Source: Taenia hydatigena | Taxonomy: Eukaryota > Platyhelminthes > Cestoda > Cyclophyllidea > Taeniidae | Reading direction: 5' to 3' | Assembly: GCA_036345935.2 (NCBI GenBank) | Contig: JADWOT020001369.1 | Location: forward strand, 1-64,000 | DNA: 64,000 nt | Notes under the pieces: generated by a model | Told to the model about the DNA's origin: nothing | The model's database searches: none | What the model saw: the letters and a program-made list of their open reading frames with translations, nothing else | Made by a program: the position numbers and the translations under genes | Part shown: positions 1 through 11,700 of the stretch, piece by piece | Numbering within the stretch: position 1 is the first letter of the stretch | Layout of the letters: every line of letters starts with the position of its first letter

Positions 1-99
1 GTTCCAGGATCATAGTTGCATCGTTGGTAGCAGCTGCTGGAACTAAAAGGTCAATAGTAAACTAGGATGAATGGCGGTTCCGTCAACACGACAAAGGGT

Positions 100-560
100 G
101 ATCGTGCACATTTTCTCTCATTTTGCTCGTCACTGGTTCGTGCCTCTCCATCAGACTCGCACTCATTTTCTGCTTTCTAATCTTGCAATGACAACGGTTC
201 CAGCTTTCTATGTCCGGAGTCGCAAATATCCTGCTTTTCAAAACTTTACATTTAACACACCCTCATACCTTTGCAATCATCTGCTATCCCTTTCATGCAA
301 ATGACACTGCATGGAACACGAGGACATCCTCCCCATTTGCGGCTCTCACGCGTCTGGATTTGCAGCGAGTACGACTACACAAAGCAGAGTAGCATGTGTC
401 TTTAGACGGCTGCGTACATCACAATGGCCTGATTTGTTCATTTACGCGTATTTATAGAGTTTCTTGACTACGATACTCGAGTGGTGATCTGTAGACCCAG
501 AGAATATGTTGACTTCAAAAAGCCAACGAGGACAGACGAAAATTGAGCACAGATCTTCAT
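100..560 (+). repeat. Diverged repeat, copy 1 (second copy near 59.65-60.08 kb)
   Basis: This stretch aligns by eye, in the same orientation, with about 59650-60080. Shared landmarks are a TTTGTTCA-TTACGCG block (435-450 versus 59957-59971), a TTTCTTGACTAC-like block, GGTGATCTGTAGACCCAGA against GGTAATCTGTAATACCAGA, and a final CCAAcGAGGA block. The copies differ by many substitutions and small indels, so this is old. Two short overlapping ORFs (71-304, 210-392) cross it, are not conserved in the second copy and are probably not genes. The element type is unknown. Confidence 0.6.
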
Positions 561-3440
561 AACATTTGAAGATTAGGATTTGAGCGATGCTTGCACAAAC
601 ATTGTGAAGTCGAAAATCTATAAAAAATTGATGAATTTGGAATATGGTTAAATTAGAAAATTGCATCAAGTATGACTTCGGGGTTGAAGGTACTTCTACC
701 TAGCATCATTTTCTTTGCTCTATTTTCATCATTCTCCTTAAGGCTACGAGGCATAAAGTTTGGTCAAATGCTTAAGGTTTTGCTAACTATTGATGGTGTG
801 CGAAGAAAGCTGTAATAAAAAATTGGTGCTAAAAAGGATCAGATTACAAAATATTTGAAATGCATTTATAATTGCGGTTGTCAGATTTTGATAGGTAATG
901 GCATCATTCACAATGATTAATGACCCCTTCAAAGCACATACAGTCTGGTGGAAAGTAGGATCCGAATTGCTAGTGATATCGAGTAGGCTCTAGTACCTAG
1001 CTGGATTTCCTATTAGGTGTATTGCAGACTCTGCTCAGTTATAATCCTGGGGACACTAAATTGACCATAATTGAAGATATAAATAGCAGGTTAGGAATGA
1101 GCTAAGATCTATTACACCTTGAATGTAGCCGTATTTACCAACACTGATTAATAAGTTTATCAAGCGCGGTTTTAATGCGATTGGTGTTGTGATGCAGTCT
1201 GTGTTTGTGACTGTTAAGAAATAGGAAGCTAGGGGAGAATCGCATGTTCATTCCAAGATTTGGTTTGTTAAATAACCTCTTCGCTTGCAGTGTGCCGCTT
1301 TTTGAATGGGCAAGGATCATTTTATGCATTAAGCAACGCAAATTCAACAGATTGCAGGCATGTGTGGCGTTGGCACGTTCCAGGGTTGTCTTCTGTTCAA
1401 GGCGTTTTGCATTTTATTTCCTCAAATGTGGCCAGTCTGGCGCTACGGCTCTTGGAATGCTATTTTTACTGAGAAGACCCAAGGCCTTTCCACTGTCGCT
1501 ACTTCACCTCTTTTAGAAGGCAGCGACAATGGTGTCTCATTCATCCAACCATCCCGTTCATAAAGCTTGTCTCTTTTGTTGCTACCAGAAGAACGCCGGT
1601 ACGAATTCTACTTCTTTTCGAACAAGCAAAAGTTTTTGCATGACTGTGGTCCTTATGAACGCATCGCCGTATACAACGCTGTGCAAATCCCTTACCCGTA
1701 TTGTTCTGCAGAATTATAGGATGGTTGTCCTGCATACCAACAATCAAAGTTCTCTGTCTTTGCGTATAGGTAGATTAGTGACTGATGATCCATTATTGAA
1801 ACCCCTCCATATTAGATTGTGTCAAATCCCCCAACACCGGATGCGCAAAAAACACCTGACATTTTGCTGAACATCTTAAGCAAAGTTTGGCATCCATGCA
1901 AAAGATGGCGTGTTTTTTGTTCTTCTTTTTCCCTTTGAGACCATATTGGTCACAGCTGCCTTTTTAGTGGCAGTATCCTGTACGGTTGGGTCGACGCTTG
2001 ATTAAAAGTCGAGAAGGTCTGAAAGTAATACAGATCAGAGCGTTTACGCTGGCCGTTTTAACTCTTCATTGTGTTTCATCCCATTTTTGGTGCTGTTCAG
2101 TCCCTCGCTTGTTTTACGCGGTCTTTAGTAGGTTCCCTCCATCTGTAGAGAAATTGACATTTTTTCGGATTTAAGGTAAGGTTTGTAGAATATGCGGGTT
2201 AAATCACTTTATCTTCTCACTGTCTGCTTTGCCGCTTTTACATGCTAGTATTCTGACCATCTATTTTGCATAGAAGACCAGTTTTTCCATGGAGAAAGGC
2301 TGGCAAACTGTCTATGCGAAGAAATATAAACGACTGCTTTGTCGCTCCTAAATTAAACATCCTAAGGTCGATGAAAGGTCGTAGCAAAAAAGGAAATTTT
2401 CAAAGGCTTTGGCGGCTTTAAAAATTGTATTTAATTGTCTTTACAAACATATAGTTCGCTTCCTTTGGAAGATGAGATAGAATATGTCAATGTGATTGTC
2501 GAATTAGTTTATATTAACCGAGACTGATCTGCATTGTAATAGCTAGTTTGTTCTTAAGCCACGTCAGTTAAGGAACTCAATTTAAACCTTGGATGCTTTA
2601 TTAACATATTCGCCTTTTGTTTTCCCATAACGAGTGAATTGAACAATGAGAGTTTCCTTATTTGAGGTAATCGAATGGGTGCGGTGTTCATGGCTACACT
2701 AGCTCAGAGCACACATTCTCTCGACAAATGCAAACACTGTTCGACTTACGTCCTCTATAAAAAGACCTAGCACCAGCACATGAGCTGATCCTGCAGCTCG
2801 GAACACACCACAAGTTCTATCTCCCATGGAACAAGTTACATTCTAATCAATGGAAACTATCTCAGCTTGAAGTAACCTAATTCGAAACGCACACCTTACA
2901 CTTGGTTAGTCGCTGCTCATCACAACTAGATGAGATGGAAGCCACATTACTAATGCAATAAAGGTCTGCTAATGATGGCACGTGTAGATGTTAACCATAA
3001 TGTAGGCTCTAGGAATGGTGACGGCAAAGAATATAAGGAAGTAGGAGGCAAGATATGCCGCTCCTACAAAATGCTAGAAGTTGAATGAAATTGGATGAAA
3101 GCATGACAGTATATTGTGGTGAGAATTATTCGTCTTTGCATTAACTCGCTATGAAAAACAGCAGTGGTTGAATCCTAATTTGCTTAAAGTCGTGAAGGCT
3201 ACAAGATTTATGTCAGAGGCATCACGATAAGATGATAAAAGGAGACTCCCTGCTCTGTCATTCCTGCGTCACACTGTGCCATTCTACGTCAGGTTACGTT
3301 GCAGTGAGATAGTCTGTGCCACTCTGCACAGCTACGCTCAACCACATTTTACTTTTGCGCTGCAGTGCCCAATATTCAGGCAATAAATTCATCATCGCTG
3401 ACCTCTCAATGCAAAGCGAAATCAAGGGTGAGACAGGAGA
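561..3440. other. No recognisable gene
   Basis: About 2.9 kb of AT-rich sequence with only short ORFs (for example 1244-1516, 1529-1870) in several competing frames. I see no convincing splice-bounded exon, RNA gene or element end here. Confidence 0.5.
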
Positions 3441-3441
3441 A

Positions 3442-3663
3442 TTAGATAATTCCGACTAGTAGATCCTTAGATTTGTGTCGTATCAAGTGGGTGCTAACTG
3501 CCATGTCCTTTTCAAATTGCAGGCAAAAAGAAATCTGTAAAAGCAGCAGGTCTGATCCTGATTCGACCAGGTAGAATCGGAAGACATCAATACCGGCAGG
3601 TTCCCTTTTTACCATACGGCTTTGGAGCTCTATCCATTCATGTGCATGCCACTCATTCACCAC
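3442..3663 (-). CDS. Putative exon, degenerate C2H2-like C-terminus
   Basis: This is an unrecognised open stretch of 73 codons on the minus strand. Its last third reads like half of a C2H2 finger: one Cys, then a segment ending STHLIRHKSK, with a His-x3-His pair and a basic linker-like tail. An AG acceptor with a pyrimidine-rich lead (CTTTTACAG) lies just before this half, near 3530. The usual second cysteine is missing and the spacing is one residue short, so it could be a decayed finger exon, a chance match or a different small exon. The upstream part of the ORF looks protein-like but is not recognised. No neighbouring exon could be joined to it. Confidence is low. Confidence 0.25.
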   Translation of the reverse strand: MVNEWHAHEWIELQSRMVKREPAGIDVFRFYLVESGSDLLLLQISFCLQFEKDMAVSTHLIRHKSKDLLVGII

Positions 3664-4234
3664 CAGAGATTAAGCACATTGACTTACGTCCTCTTTGACG
3701 CCCTATCGTGAGAGCACTGAGAACCAAAAGTACTAAACCTACTCAGTGAAGCACAGAGCCTACTTCTACCTACCTACTAAAGTGCCTGTAGGTGTGCACT
3801 TCCTGCTTGCCGGCCACTAGTCATCCTTCTTCCACCGCATCTTTTACACTACAAATGATCAAGGATCATTCAAGCGTAGGAGAGTAATTGACTAAGATGT
3901 GCGACCTTGTCCTCATTGTTCTCTTAAAAGCAGGAGCCATTTAGCAGAAAGGGTGCCGTAGGACGAGGCAAGTATTTAAAATATTTCTAAGTTCGTGTAT
4001 ATTGTTCGGATTACTCCATTATTGTGGGAGGAAATCCAATATCCATTGCATATCTAATGTTGATATGCGTTAAGTGGTTTCGCGTAAGGAAAGCAAGTAT
4101 ACAAAGACACTACCAAAACTTGTACACTGCCACACCCTAGACACCAACTCATCCACGCACCCAATTACCAGTCATCGGCGGTGAAGTTTTACATTATGCT
4201 CTTCACAAGAACGCCGAAAGGAAAGGCTTAATTT

Positions 4235-5225
4235 AAGGAAAATCTCTATCAAATCATACAGTAATGCTATAGAGTGTGAAACATGGAAAAATGTGATTAG
4301 TTTCTAACTGCGGAAACATCAAGGACCTCTGTGATGACCAATCCTGCTGTTTACTCTGAGTCTTAGGTATGATTTCGGCCCTAAAAGTGTAACAAAGGAA
4401 GACCATGAAAGATTGCATTAAAGAGAGAAAGACAGGAGTTAAAAGATCGTACTTATCTACTACGGCCAAGCCTAGAGAGGAAAGATACCAATGAACGAAT
4501 GGAGGCTCAATTTTGGCTACCGTAACATTCTATGTATTAGTCGTAAGACGCTGAAAAGTAACCTAAAGAGGCATATAACTGCTAAGGTGCCTATTTAATT
4601 GCTACGCCAGCCGTGCTTCAGTAGTTACTGGCGCCGCAACTCCGCTATTGAACTTTACTTTGATCTTAGGGATCCATTTGCTGCGCCTTATGCTTCTAGA
4701 CCCATGTCAAATAATCTTAATGTTCCGCTTGCACAGCTTTCACATGCACCCAAATATGCGGCTGTGGAATAGCTGCTACAGCACAAATGCGTGACACGAG
4801 GTTGTATAAGCTAAAGCCATCCACTCCTGCAACGTGAGTCGCAATGGGATCTAAACTTGTGGCAAAATGCAGTGGTGGTTAGTAAAATCAATGTCGGCAA
4901 AGTTTAACGAAGATGACAGTTACGCCAGAGGCAAAACGCACTGACGAAATGTGTAAACCTGTACTTTGATGTAGTCAGCATCGTGATTTTTTTTATGCCA
5001 AGCATGAGCAGTGCAGTCAAGGGAAGAATTTTCGAATGATAGGTCTACAAGGCAGCGAAATGTATGACAACGGGTATTAAGTGTGCAAAAACGCTGGCTA
5101 GAGGGAGTGGTTTACTGAGAAACACTTACGATTGAAAGGTGCCTGGAGGACACCACGTCGGAGATTGACTGCGGTGCAGTAGTTCATTAAGACGACGAAT
5201 ATTTAGGCGCTGGAATACCGGAGCC
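4235..5225 (+). repeat. Interspersed repeat R1, copy 1
   Basis: R1 appears three times: here, at about 15665-16680 in the same orientation, and at about 50205-51025 inverted. Anchors between copies 1 and 2 are GTTTCTAACTGCGGAAACA (4299-4317) against GTTTCTAGCTGCGGAAACA (15731-15749), a GCCGTGCTTCAGTA block (4609) against GCCGTACTTCAGTA (16049), and a TGCAGTAGTTCATTAAG block (5175) against TGCAGTGGTTCATAAAG (16634). No intact protein is encoded. One minus-strand reading frame (best seen at 16543-16728) is shared between copies 2 and 3 with stops, so R1 may descend from a coding element. Confidence 0.65.
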
Positions 5226-5599
5226 AAACGGAGGGGCTGCGATGCTGCTACCATATTTGTAAACAAACACACGACCTCTGTGTTGGCTACTTTTTAGTCA
5301 TTTCTCAAGCCAAGGACCATAACGTAACGCTAAAAATGTACTCTGAGGCCATTTTGAAGTTCCTTAGTTAGCAACAAGTCCCCTCTAATTCCCACACCCC
5401 ATAGCATGATTGTATGATTTGATGGATTTTCGAATGTATAAGCCGTTCTTTTTAATAGTCATGCGGGTATCGTAATGGAGATGGCAGCCTCAACAGCAAT
5501 TGTTGCAAAGTGCGCGAGTGAGTAAGGAATGGAGAAGGGTGGCGCTCAAATTCATTCTCCTCCTACAATGCTACAAGAATGATAAATGAGACAAAAGTT

Positions 5600-7095
5600 T
5601 AGTGCAAGAACTGCCACAAGTAATTGCAAAGTCAGACAAGCTGCTATGCTATAATCCTGATAAATTTAAAAACCAAATGGGCAAAATATTCCGCCGCTCT
5701 ACATGCTTGCGTCATTTTAACTTTCTCTGCCAAAACAGGCTCCTTTACTATCAGCTAGGTCCAAATTCGTATCATATAACGCAAGAAACGGCGCAACAAC
5801 CAGCGGCAGACTGAACAGCTAAGCAAAAATTTTAAAATTTGAGACATAAATTAAAAGAACAGTACTCAGCTGTGTTTTATATCGAAATCACCGAAATTAT
5901 ATTGCGGTTTTCACTAGATTGTGTTTTGCTAATGATCTGTGCTTCAATGGATCAAAAGAAACCTTACATCGAATATTTTTGCCTTATGCATGCATTGGTC
6001 TAAGGCATTACTCAAAATTAATATCAATTATGTGTTTACTATGGTAATGAACGTAGTCAAATCCTCTTCTCTTATTGCCTTAAAGACTTCTGAGTAAAAC
6101 CCTGTAGCTGTTGAACAATTTAGAATGTTGTTTACACTGTTTACAGGTGAAGGTTTTATGCCAAGTCGTATGGAGCAATTTGCTGCGTATTAAAAAATAA
6201 TTTTTGCAATAAATTCTGACTGCTAATTTATGCATGATAGGCCGGATAAGAAATCATAAAATGCAATTCATTCATACCTGCGTTACATGCGAGGTAACGC
6301 CAAAGGCGTAATTCCGCTTCCGATTCGGTCGCTAAAGAGACCATGCTTAACACATTATGCTCCAGTTAAACGCGTTGCATTCTGCAAAGTCATTCTTATC
6401 AAGTATCCCCCATTAATTAAGATAAGACCGCGAAATATGTTGCCTATTTTTGCAAAAGCATGGCATTTTAGTGTGGAAACGGATTTAGTTTACCAACAAG
6501 ACGAGAAGCAGTTACCGCCAGTGACCTTGAGAATAGTAGGCGAATTGCATAAATAAAATACCTGTTAGTTTTGCAAAACATGCGGTCAGCAGTTAATTTG
6601 TGTCTTGTGAAAAAAACAAAGCTAAAATGTGTTTATTTCTGCTTTTGAACAATACGTGGAGTATTTCATTTAACATGGGAGATTAAATAGTTAATTTGTA
6701 TAAGCCTTACTAGAACAAAATCAATCATTAATCATAAGCATGTGCTCATATTTAGCAAAGAGTGCTTTGTTTTTATTTGTTATATTCGTGTCTCGAAATA
6801 AGGTTCTACAACATCGTCTCTTAGGCATCATTATCAAATATCATCCCTTTTCCGAATCTAGAACTGGATCTTCCCAGCTCCACTACAGGCATATCCCACA
6901 TTATTGATAGGTTCACAGTGGTATACAACATACTGGACACTCCTTGGCACAAAGCAGTGCCCATCGCATGGCATGATAGGTGAAGACGATCTTCGTTTCA
7001 CCCAATTTAAACACTTGTAAACATAGCTGCGGCGCTTATCAATAAGGCATGATCTTATGCTTTCTGCTGACCCGCAGGCGTTGAACACGCATGCT
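5600..7095 (+). repeat. Repeat D, copy 1 (second copy at 53.99-55.6 kb)
   Basis: About 1.5 kb is collinear with 53990-55600. Landmarks: CAAAACAGGCTCCTTTACTATCAG (5733-5756) matches a similar AAAACAGGTTCTTAATCATCAG block near 54098. GAAGCAGTTACCGCCAGTGA (6504) matches GAAAGCAGTTACCGCTAATGA near 55180. An AATACGTGGAGTATTTCATTTA block matches AATACGCGGTGCATTCCATTTA, and ATATGCCTGTAGTGGA (minus, near 6885) matches the equivalent near 55545. ORFs at 5602-5814, 6287-6556 and 6858-7088 (minus) lie inside, but their frames are not clearly kept in copy 2. The element class is unknown. Confidence 0.65.
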
Positions 7096-7126
7096 CCTCA
7101 AGAAGAAGCATATGTCCGTTTAATTT

Positions 7127-7330
7127 ATGCATAACAGATATACTCACAAGTTGAATGAACTCCAAGGGATTGTCTGTTTTGCATCTTCCTCTCTGTGTGA
7201 GCGGCTGTGTAATTGCAGTCACATTGGCAGACGAAATTTTGACTACTTCAGATTCCTCTCTTGCGATTACTTAAAGACAAGGCGTTCTAAATTATTGGAG
7301 AAGCATGCACAGCGTATATGGCAAGCATAA
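7127..7330 (+). CDS. Unrecognised ORF with finger-like tail
   Basis: An open stretch of 67 codons. The last 25 residues (KTRRSKLLEKHAQRIW region) follow a good AG acceptor (TTGACTACTTCAG, near 7249) and resemble the second half of a C2H2 finger: one Cys, then S-K-L-L-E-K-H. The first cysteine and the final histidine of a finger are absent, and the Cys-to-His distance is one residue too long. It could be a decayed finger exon or a coincidence. No connected exon was found. Confidence 0.15.
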   Translation: MHNRYTHKLNELQGIVCFASSSLCERLCNCSHIGRRNFDYFRFLSCDYLKTRRSKLLEKHAQRIWQA

Positions 7331-7339
7331 CATATAGTT

Positions 7340-8560
7340 AGGAACCTCAATCTATGTAATGTTGTGCTTCGAATTCTTGCAGCTTGTCACCTATCAGCTA
7401 ATTGACAAGTAGGTTTAACTGCTTTAATCCCTTCTAAAAGGATGTTCAAAGTCAACTCGTGAAATCAGTTTTAGAAGTTTACTGCCTGACCGAGTGAGCC
7501 TAAGTGCGAATGAGAATTCGGTGCAGAGAGTGAAATTAATGTGCTACTAATGAAGGAGTTGAGTGAGCCATTACTAAAGCCCGTCTCAACATCAAGGGAT
7601 GAAATGGATATTCACCTTGTTCGGTCACACAATTTTCTGATGGTATACTGTATTAGCTAGAGACAGAAGTGCAAATATTGCAGAGGTGTCAATAATGCGC
7701 ATGGGTCCCCTCTATGTTAGACACTTGCCTTCAATAACCGCAACCACCATTCCCTTTTTTGCCGCTCCTGCTTAATTTTCCTTAATCCATTTTTGCAAAA
7801 GTGATAGTGGTGAGGTTTGTATTAAGGGGGGGGATAGGCTCCAGTATCTTCTTTTCTTAGACCTAATAGTCAAACGGTGCAGAGACGTGGCACCCAATAG
7901 CTGGAAATTAGCAATACGTGGATGCCCTCGTTGCAGATGAGCTGTCTTCTCCCAAGGATAATTACTCAATCCACAAGCTTCATGCGGTCGGAGGCTAAAT
8001 CCAAGCGTGGCGATTCGGCGCTACATCAAATAACTATTACTACCCGCTATTTGTGCAATTTTTTGCATTAGAGCTTGTATGGCTATGCGACCATTCTCTT
8101 TCTCCCGCCAACAGAGGTTTAACCCGCTAAGCGGAAGTGGTGAGACGGAGCTCTCAATGGGAATGGATTTTGCTGCCAAGGCTACCCACAGGTTTCAGGT
8201 AGTAGAATAAGTTCCCACTCGTGTTTGTCCACTTCAGTTGTTAATCAGCATGCACTAGCTGTATGTAGGAGTTGAATTTTTAATCCAGTACACATTAGTT
8301 TCGATTCGATGAACCTCGGGTGTCCCTACTTTTGATATAAATCATCAGCATTCTAAGCAATGTTGTTTTAATAAGGTTGACAACAATCATTCTATTTTAT
8401 GCCTACTATTCAAAACTGAACGAGGCGCCTTCTTCCATAACCAACCCCAGGCCCCTTAAAGTTGATGCCACCTTGATGCGTATGACTCTGTAGCACAATG
8501 CATATTTGAAGTCGAAACGTTTTATTTCAATTCAACAAGTAACGACAAAGTATAGCAATA
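7340..8560. other. No recognisable gene
   Basis: Only short ORFs occur here, including 7772-7969 on minus, which has a basic, protein-like composition but no family signature. A run of eight G bases lies near 7826-7833. No RNA gene, tandem repeat or element end was seen. Confidence 0.4.
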
Positions 8561-8561
8561 G

Positions 8562-8783
8562 GTGCATTTAAAGAAGGCTCAGCAACACCTGACCTTTGTC
8601 ATTATGATCTACGCAATCAATCCACGGAAGTCACCCATTCCAGTGTCATTTTTATCTAGTTGCCACACAATTGCGCTGATGCAAAAGATCAAATCTCACA
8701 GGAAGGAAGAGACATGTCTCATTGAAGTAAAGAAGCAATGGAACCAAAATGAAATGCGGTTGGAAGTACAAATGCGATCATGA
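8562..8783 (+). CDS. Putative exon, charged unknown protein
   Basis: A 73-codon open stretch whose second half, after an AG acceptor (ATTTTTATCTAG, ends near 8660), is strongly charged (QKIKSHRKEETCLIEVKKQW and on to a stop at 8783). That composition is more protein-like than most ORFs here. There is no recognised domain and no partner exon. It may be a true terminal exon or chance. Confidence 0.2.
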   Translation: MHLKKAQQHLTFVIMIYAINPRKSPIPVSFLSSCHTIALMQKIKSHRKEETCLIEVKKQWNQNEMRLEVQMRS

Positions 8784-8789
8784 ACCACT

Positions 8790-11700
8790 GTTACCTCCAA
8801 GCCTCAATCTGCACTAACAAATGTACTCCCTGCCTACAACAAGGGCTTTAAGAATGTAGAAACGCACAGCATTGCGCCATACTTTGCAGACTCCCAACGG
8901 TTTCGGCACAGATTCATCAGCCAGCACCGACCACCGAAATGTACCTTAGCAGCAGTGTTGCGTCGGAGGCGCAGCACATATAACCTCCGTAGACTGGAAG
9001 AGAGGAAGGGCTAGCACGCAATTTTAAGTGCCTATTCGTCTTCCCCACTTTTTGCGGTACTACTCGGAGCTTCCATCCATTCAGTCACTCACTGCCACAC
9101 GGGCTAACAAAACAGAGCCGAAGAAAGATCTCGTACATGCAGAAGCAGAATGTGTCAAGGAACAGCAGTCACAATCTCCACGAAGTTATGAAATAATCTG
9201 ACCATTTTAATTTAAGAATCGAGACTTAGTCAAATAGTAGCATAGCATTCAAAGCAAAATATTAACTGCCTTAGCTTGCGTTTGCTTAACTTGTACCTAC
9301 TGAAGTTGCTAAAGACGCACTTAGCTCGTCAATGGGAAAGCAAACACTAAATTACCACCATCACCAAAATCACGATTGATTTTGCCAACATGGATAGCAG
9401 CGCGATTAAGATATCGTATCATTTACCACACAAACAAAGGTCAAGACCTTAGGAAACGATAATTATTTTTCGCCTAAAGGGGGTTCATTGAGGTGGTTAA
9501 GACTCAAAACATATTTAAACAACTAGCGAATTAATGCTCACTCCTATACGAACAGGGTATGAGGCAATATCGGAGAGCACTTTGGCATTTACTACCCATT
9601 AGTCTTACCAAGATCAAGTTCTAGACCGTCTGTAACAATAAGTAATGCCAAATCCTTATAATGTGGTCGACTTTCCAACGATTTGTCCCCATGAATTTCA
9701 AATACGGCATATTGAAATAAAGTCATTGCAGCAAAAGAAAGGCGAAAAATGTTTTAGTGGGCGAGATCGCTTTTGCTCCATTTCTAGGGAATAATCTACT
9801 TAAATCAGTTAAAAAAACATTTGCACTGGAGCGCCGCAGATGGTTGAGCAGCAGCAGCATATTGAAATGAGACAAGGTTGACTCTATCGGTGATCAGGTA
9901 TTAGATGAGTTCGCAATGTACGTTTATGTGAACCAACACTGCAAACACCAATCCACCATCACATCACGAACAAAATGGCATCGCAGGAAGCAGCAATGTA
10001 GCGTCCATACTGGCGAATCCGTTTTCTGCAGTGACTGCTAGTCTAATGCCAGCTGTCTACAAAACAGTCCAGTTCTTGTCAAACAACAGTCCCAAGTATA
10101 CCCTTTTGATCAGATAATCCGTTTCAGTCAGAAGTCTACTGCCACACCCGACTACTGCTGCCACCAACTTCGTTGCCTGCATAAATAGGGGAATAAATTA
10201 AACAAAGCAAGCAAGAAAAAAGTTAATTCATCCAACTTTGTATCTAAAAGAATGGTCTTACCAAAATCGCACCAAAATCAACGCGCGTGGAGTTGAAAGT
10301 GGAGAGAGACAGGGTAGAAACTAACCATCCAAAACGTCCGAATTGATGGCAAAGGCGAGATTTGTACTTAAGATCGGGTACGCTTTCCTTCGCTATCTTC
10401 TAGTTTGTATTAAAATGTATATGGCCTTTCAGTTATCACCCTCGTAGGCTGTATTAGCACTACCAACCAAGGTCCTCCTGCCTATGCATGATCAACACAT
10501 GGACTAACACAATACCTCGTGCGGTTAACTGGAGCTAACTAAATAATTATGAAGAAGCAAAGGATGGAAAGCGCTAGTGGTACAGGCTTCTAAAGAACAT
10601 GCAATCAAGAGGTAACAGTTGACACGATCCTAGGCATAAGATTCAGCATTGCGATTAACAATCCTCATGAGGAGTGCATAAAAACTCAACTCCTTTATAC
10701 GACCTACCACAAGATCCCGACAATCAGCAATAAGGCACACACATGGAGTTCAGTATAGCGCTAAAAATAAAAAACACGTGTACATAAAAGGCACCTATTT
10801 GTGCAAATTGCTAGGAGGCGGAAAATCGCAGGGAGTGCTGGAAAATGCCCCAAGGAGGAATCGGCTGAAGTTAAACCGATGTGGTAAATCCCTTCTAACT
10901 TCTGCCACCTCGTCCAGGCAGACCAATTGTAGAGGAAAAGAGTAATGACAGAATAACACTGAAAGCAGCTATGGAAGCCGAGTAAATGAAGCAGTTGTAT
11001 CTGGAAGGAAACAATTAATTGCACTCACACAGGGCCGTCAGCTTCTCAATTAATGCAGCCATCAGTCTAATCAAAGGCAACATAAACAGCTGCAAGTTGG
11101 GATTGTCACCATGACTACTAGAAGAGGGGATGGGATGGCTGAGCTTCCAGTGACTGTTACCAAGACGATGAAGTGGTAATATGTGCGATCGTGGTTTGAA
11201 GTAGGATAGAGAGACGCAACACCCAAATGTACTAAGTCTTCTTTAAATTGATTCTCAGGCTCTCCTTACTAGGAGTCACTGCAGGCAAAGCGGCAAGCAA
11301 TTGACATGACCAAGCCGCTGATCGATCGAACCGTTCGCCAAAGAAATAACAGTTTTGTAGGGACACCTGCTGGCACACGCTTAAACACTAACATCACCAA
11401 AATTAAAATGACAGATTTGTTTAACGCCAACAGCAACGCTACTGCCATTCCATAATCGATCACCATGACCATAGCAAATACAAAACAGAAAATCAAGTTT
11501 GCACAACATTCCTAACAATAGCCATAAAGCAATCGCAAACGGGTTCCTCAAGGACCAAAAAGTTCTATAATTAGCAAAAAAATGCAGTCCACAATTGATG
11601 CCCTTCTCAATACTACGCAAGCAATGTTTAAATTAGTGCTTTTACTTCAAGATTCTACACCAAAAGCATTCAACAAGGACAATAGTTTGCAAGCATCTAC
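8790..11700. other. No recognisable gene; A-rich plus strand
   Basis: Long region with few ORFs. Two hydrophobic minus-strand ORFs (10761-11024 and 11269-11496) could be read as membrane segments, but they lack splice or family support. The plus strand looks visibly A-rich over T compared with the T-rich stretches elsewhere in the window. Confidence 0.4.

Noticed and set aside
1529..1870. 113-codon ORF with several cysteines
   Set aside because: Cysteine spacing fits no zinc-binding motif and a minus-strand ORF overlaps it. Probably chance.
11269..11620. Hydrophobic minus ORFs that could be a membrane protein
   Set aside because: Two overlapping frames are both hydrophobic, with no splice or family support. 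They border the degenerate tandem array.
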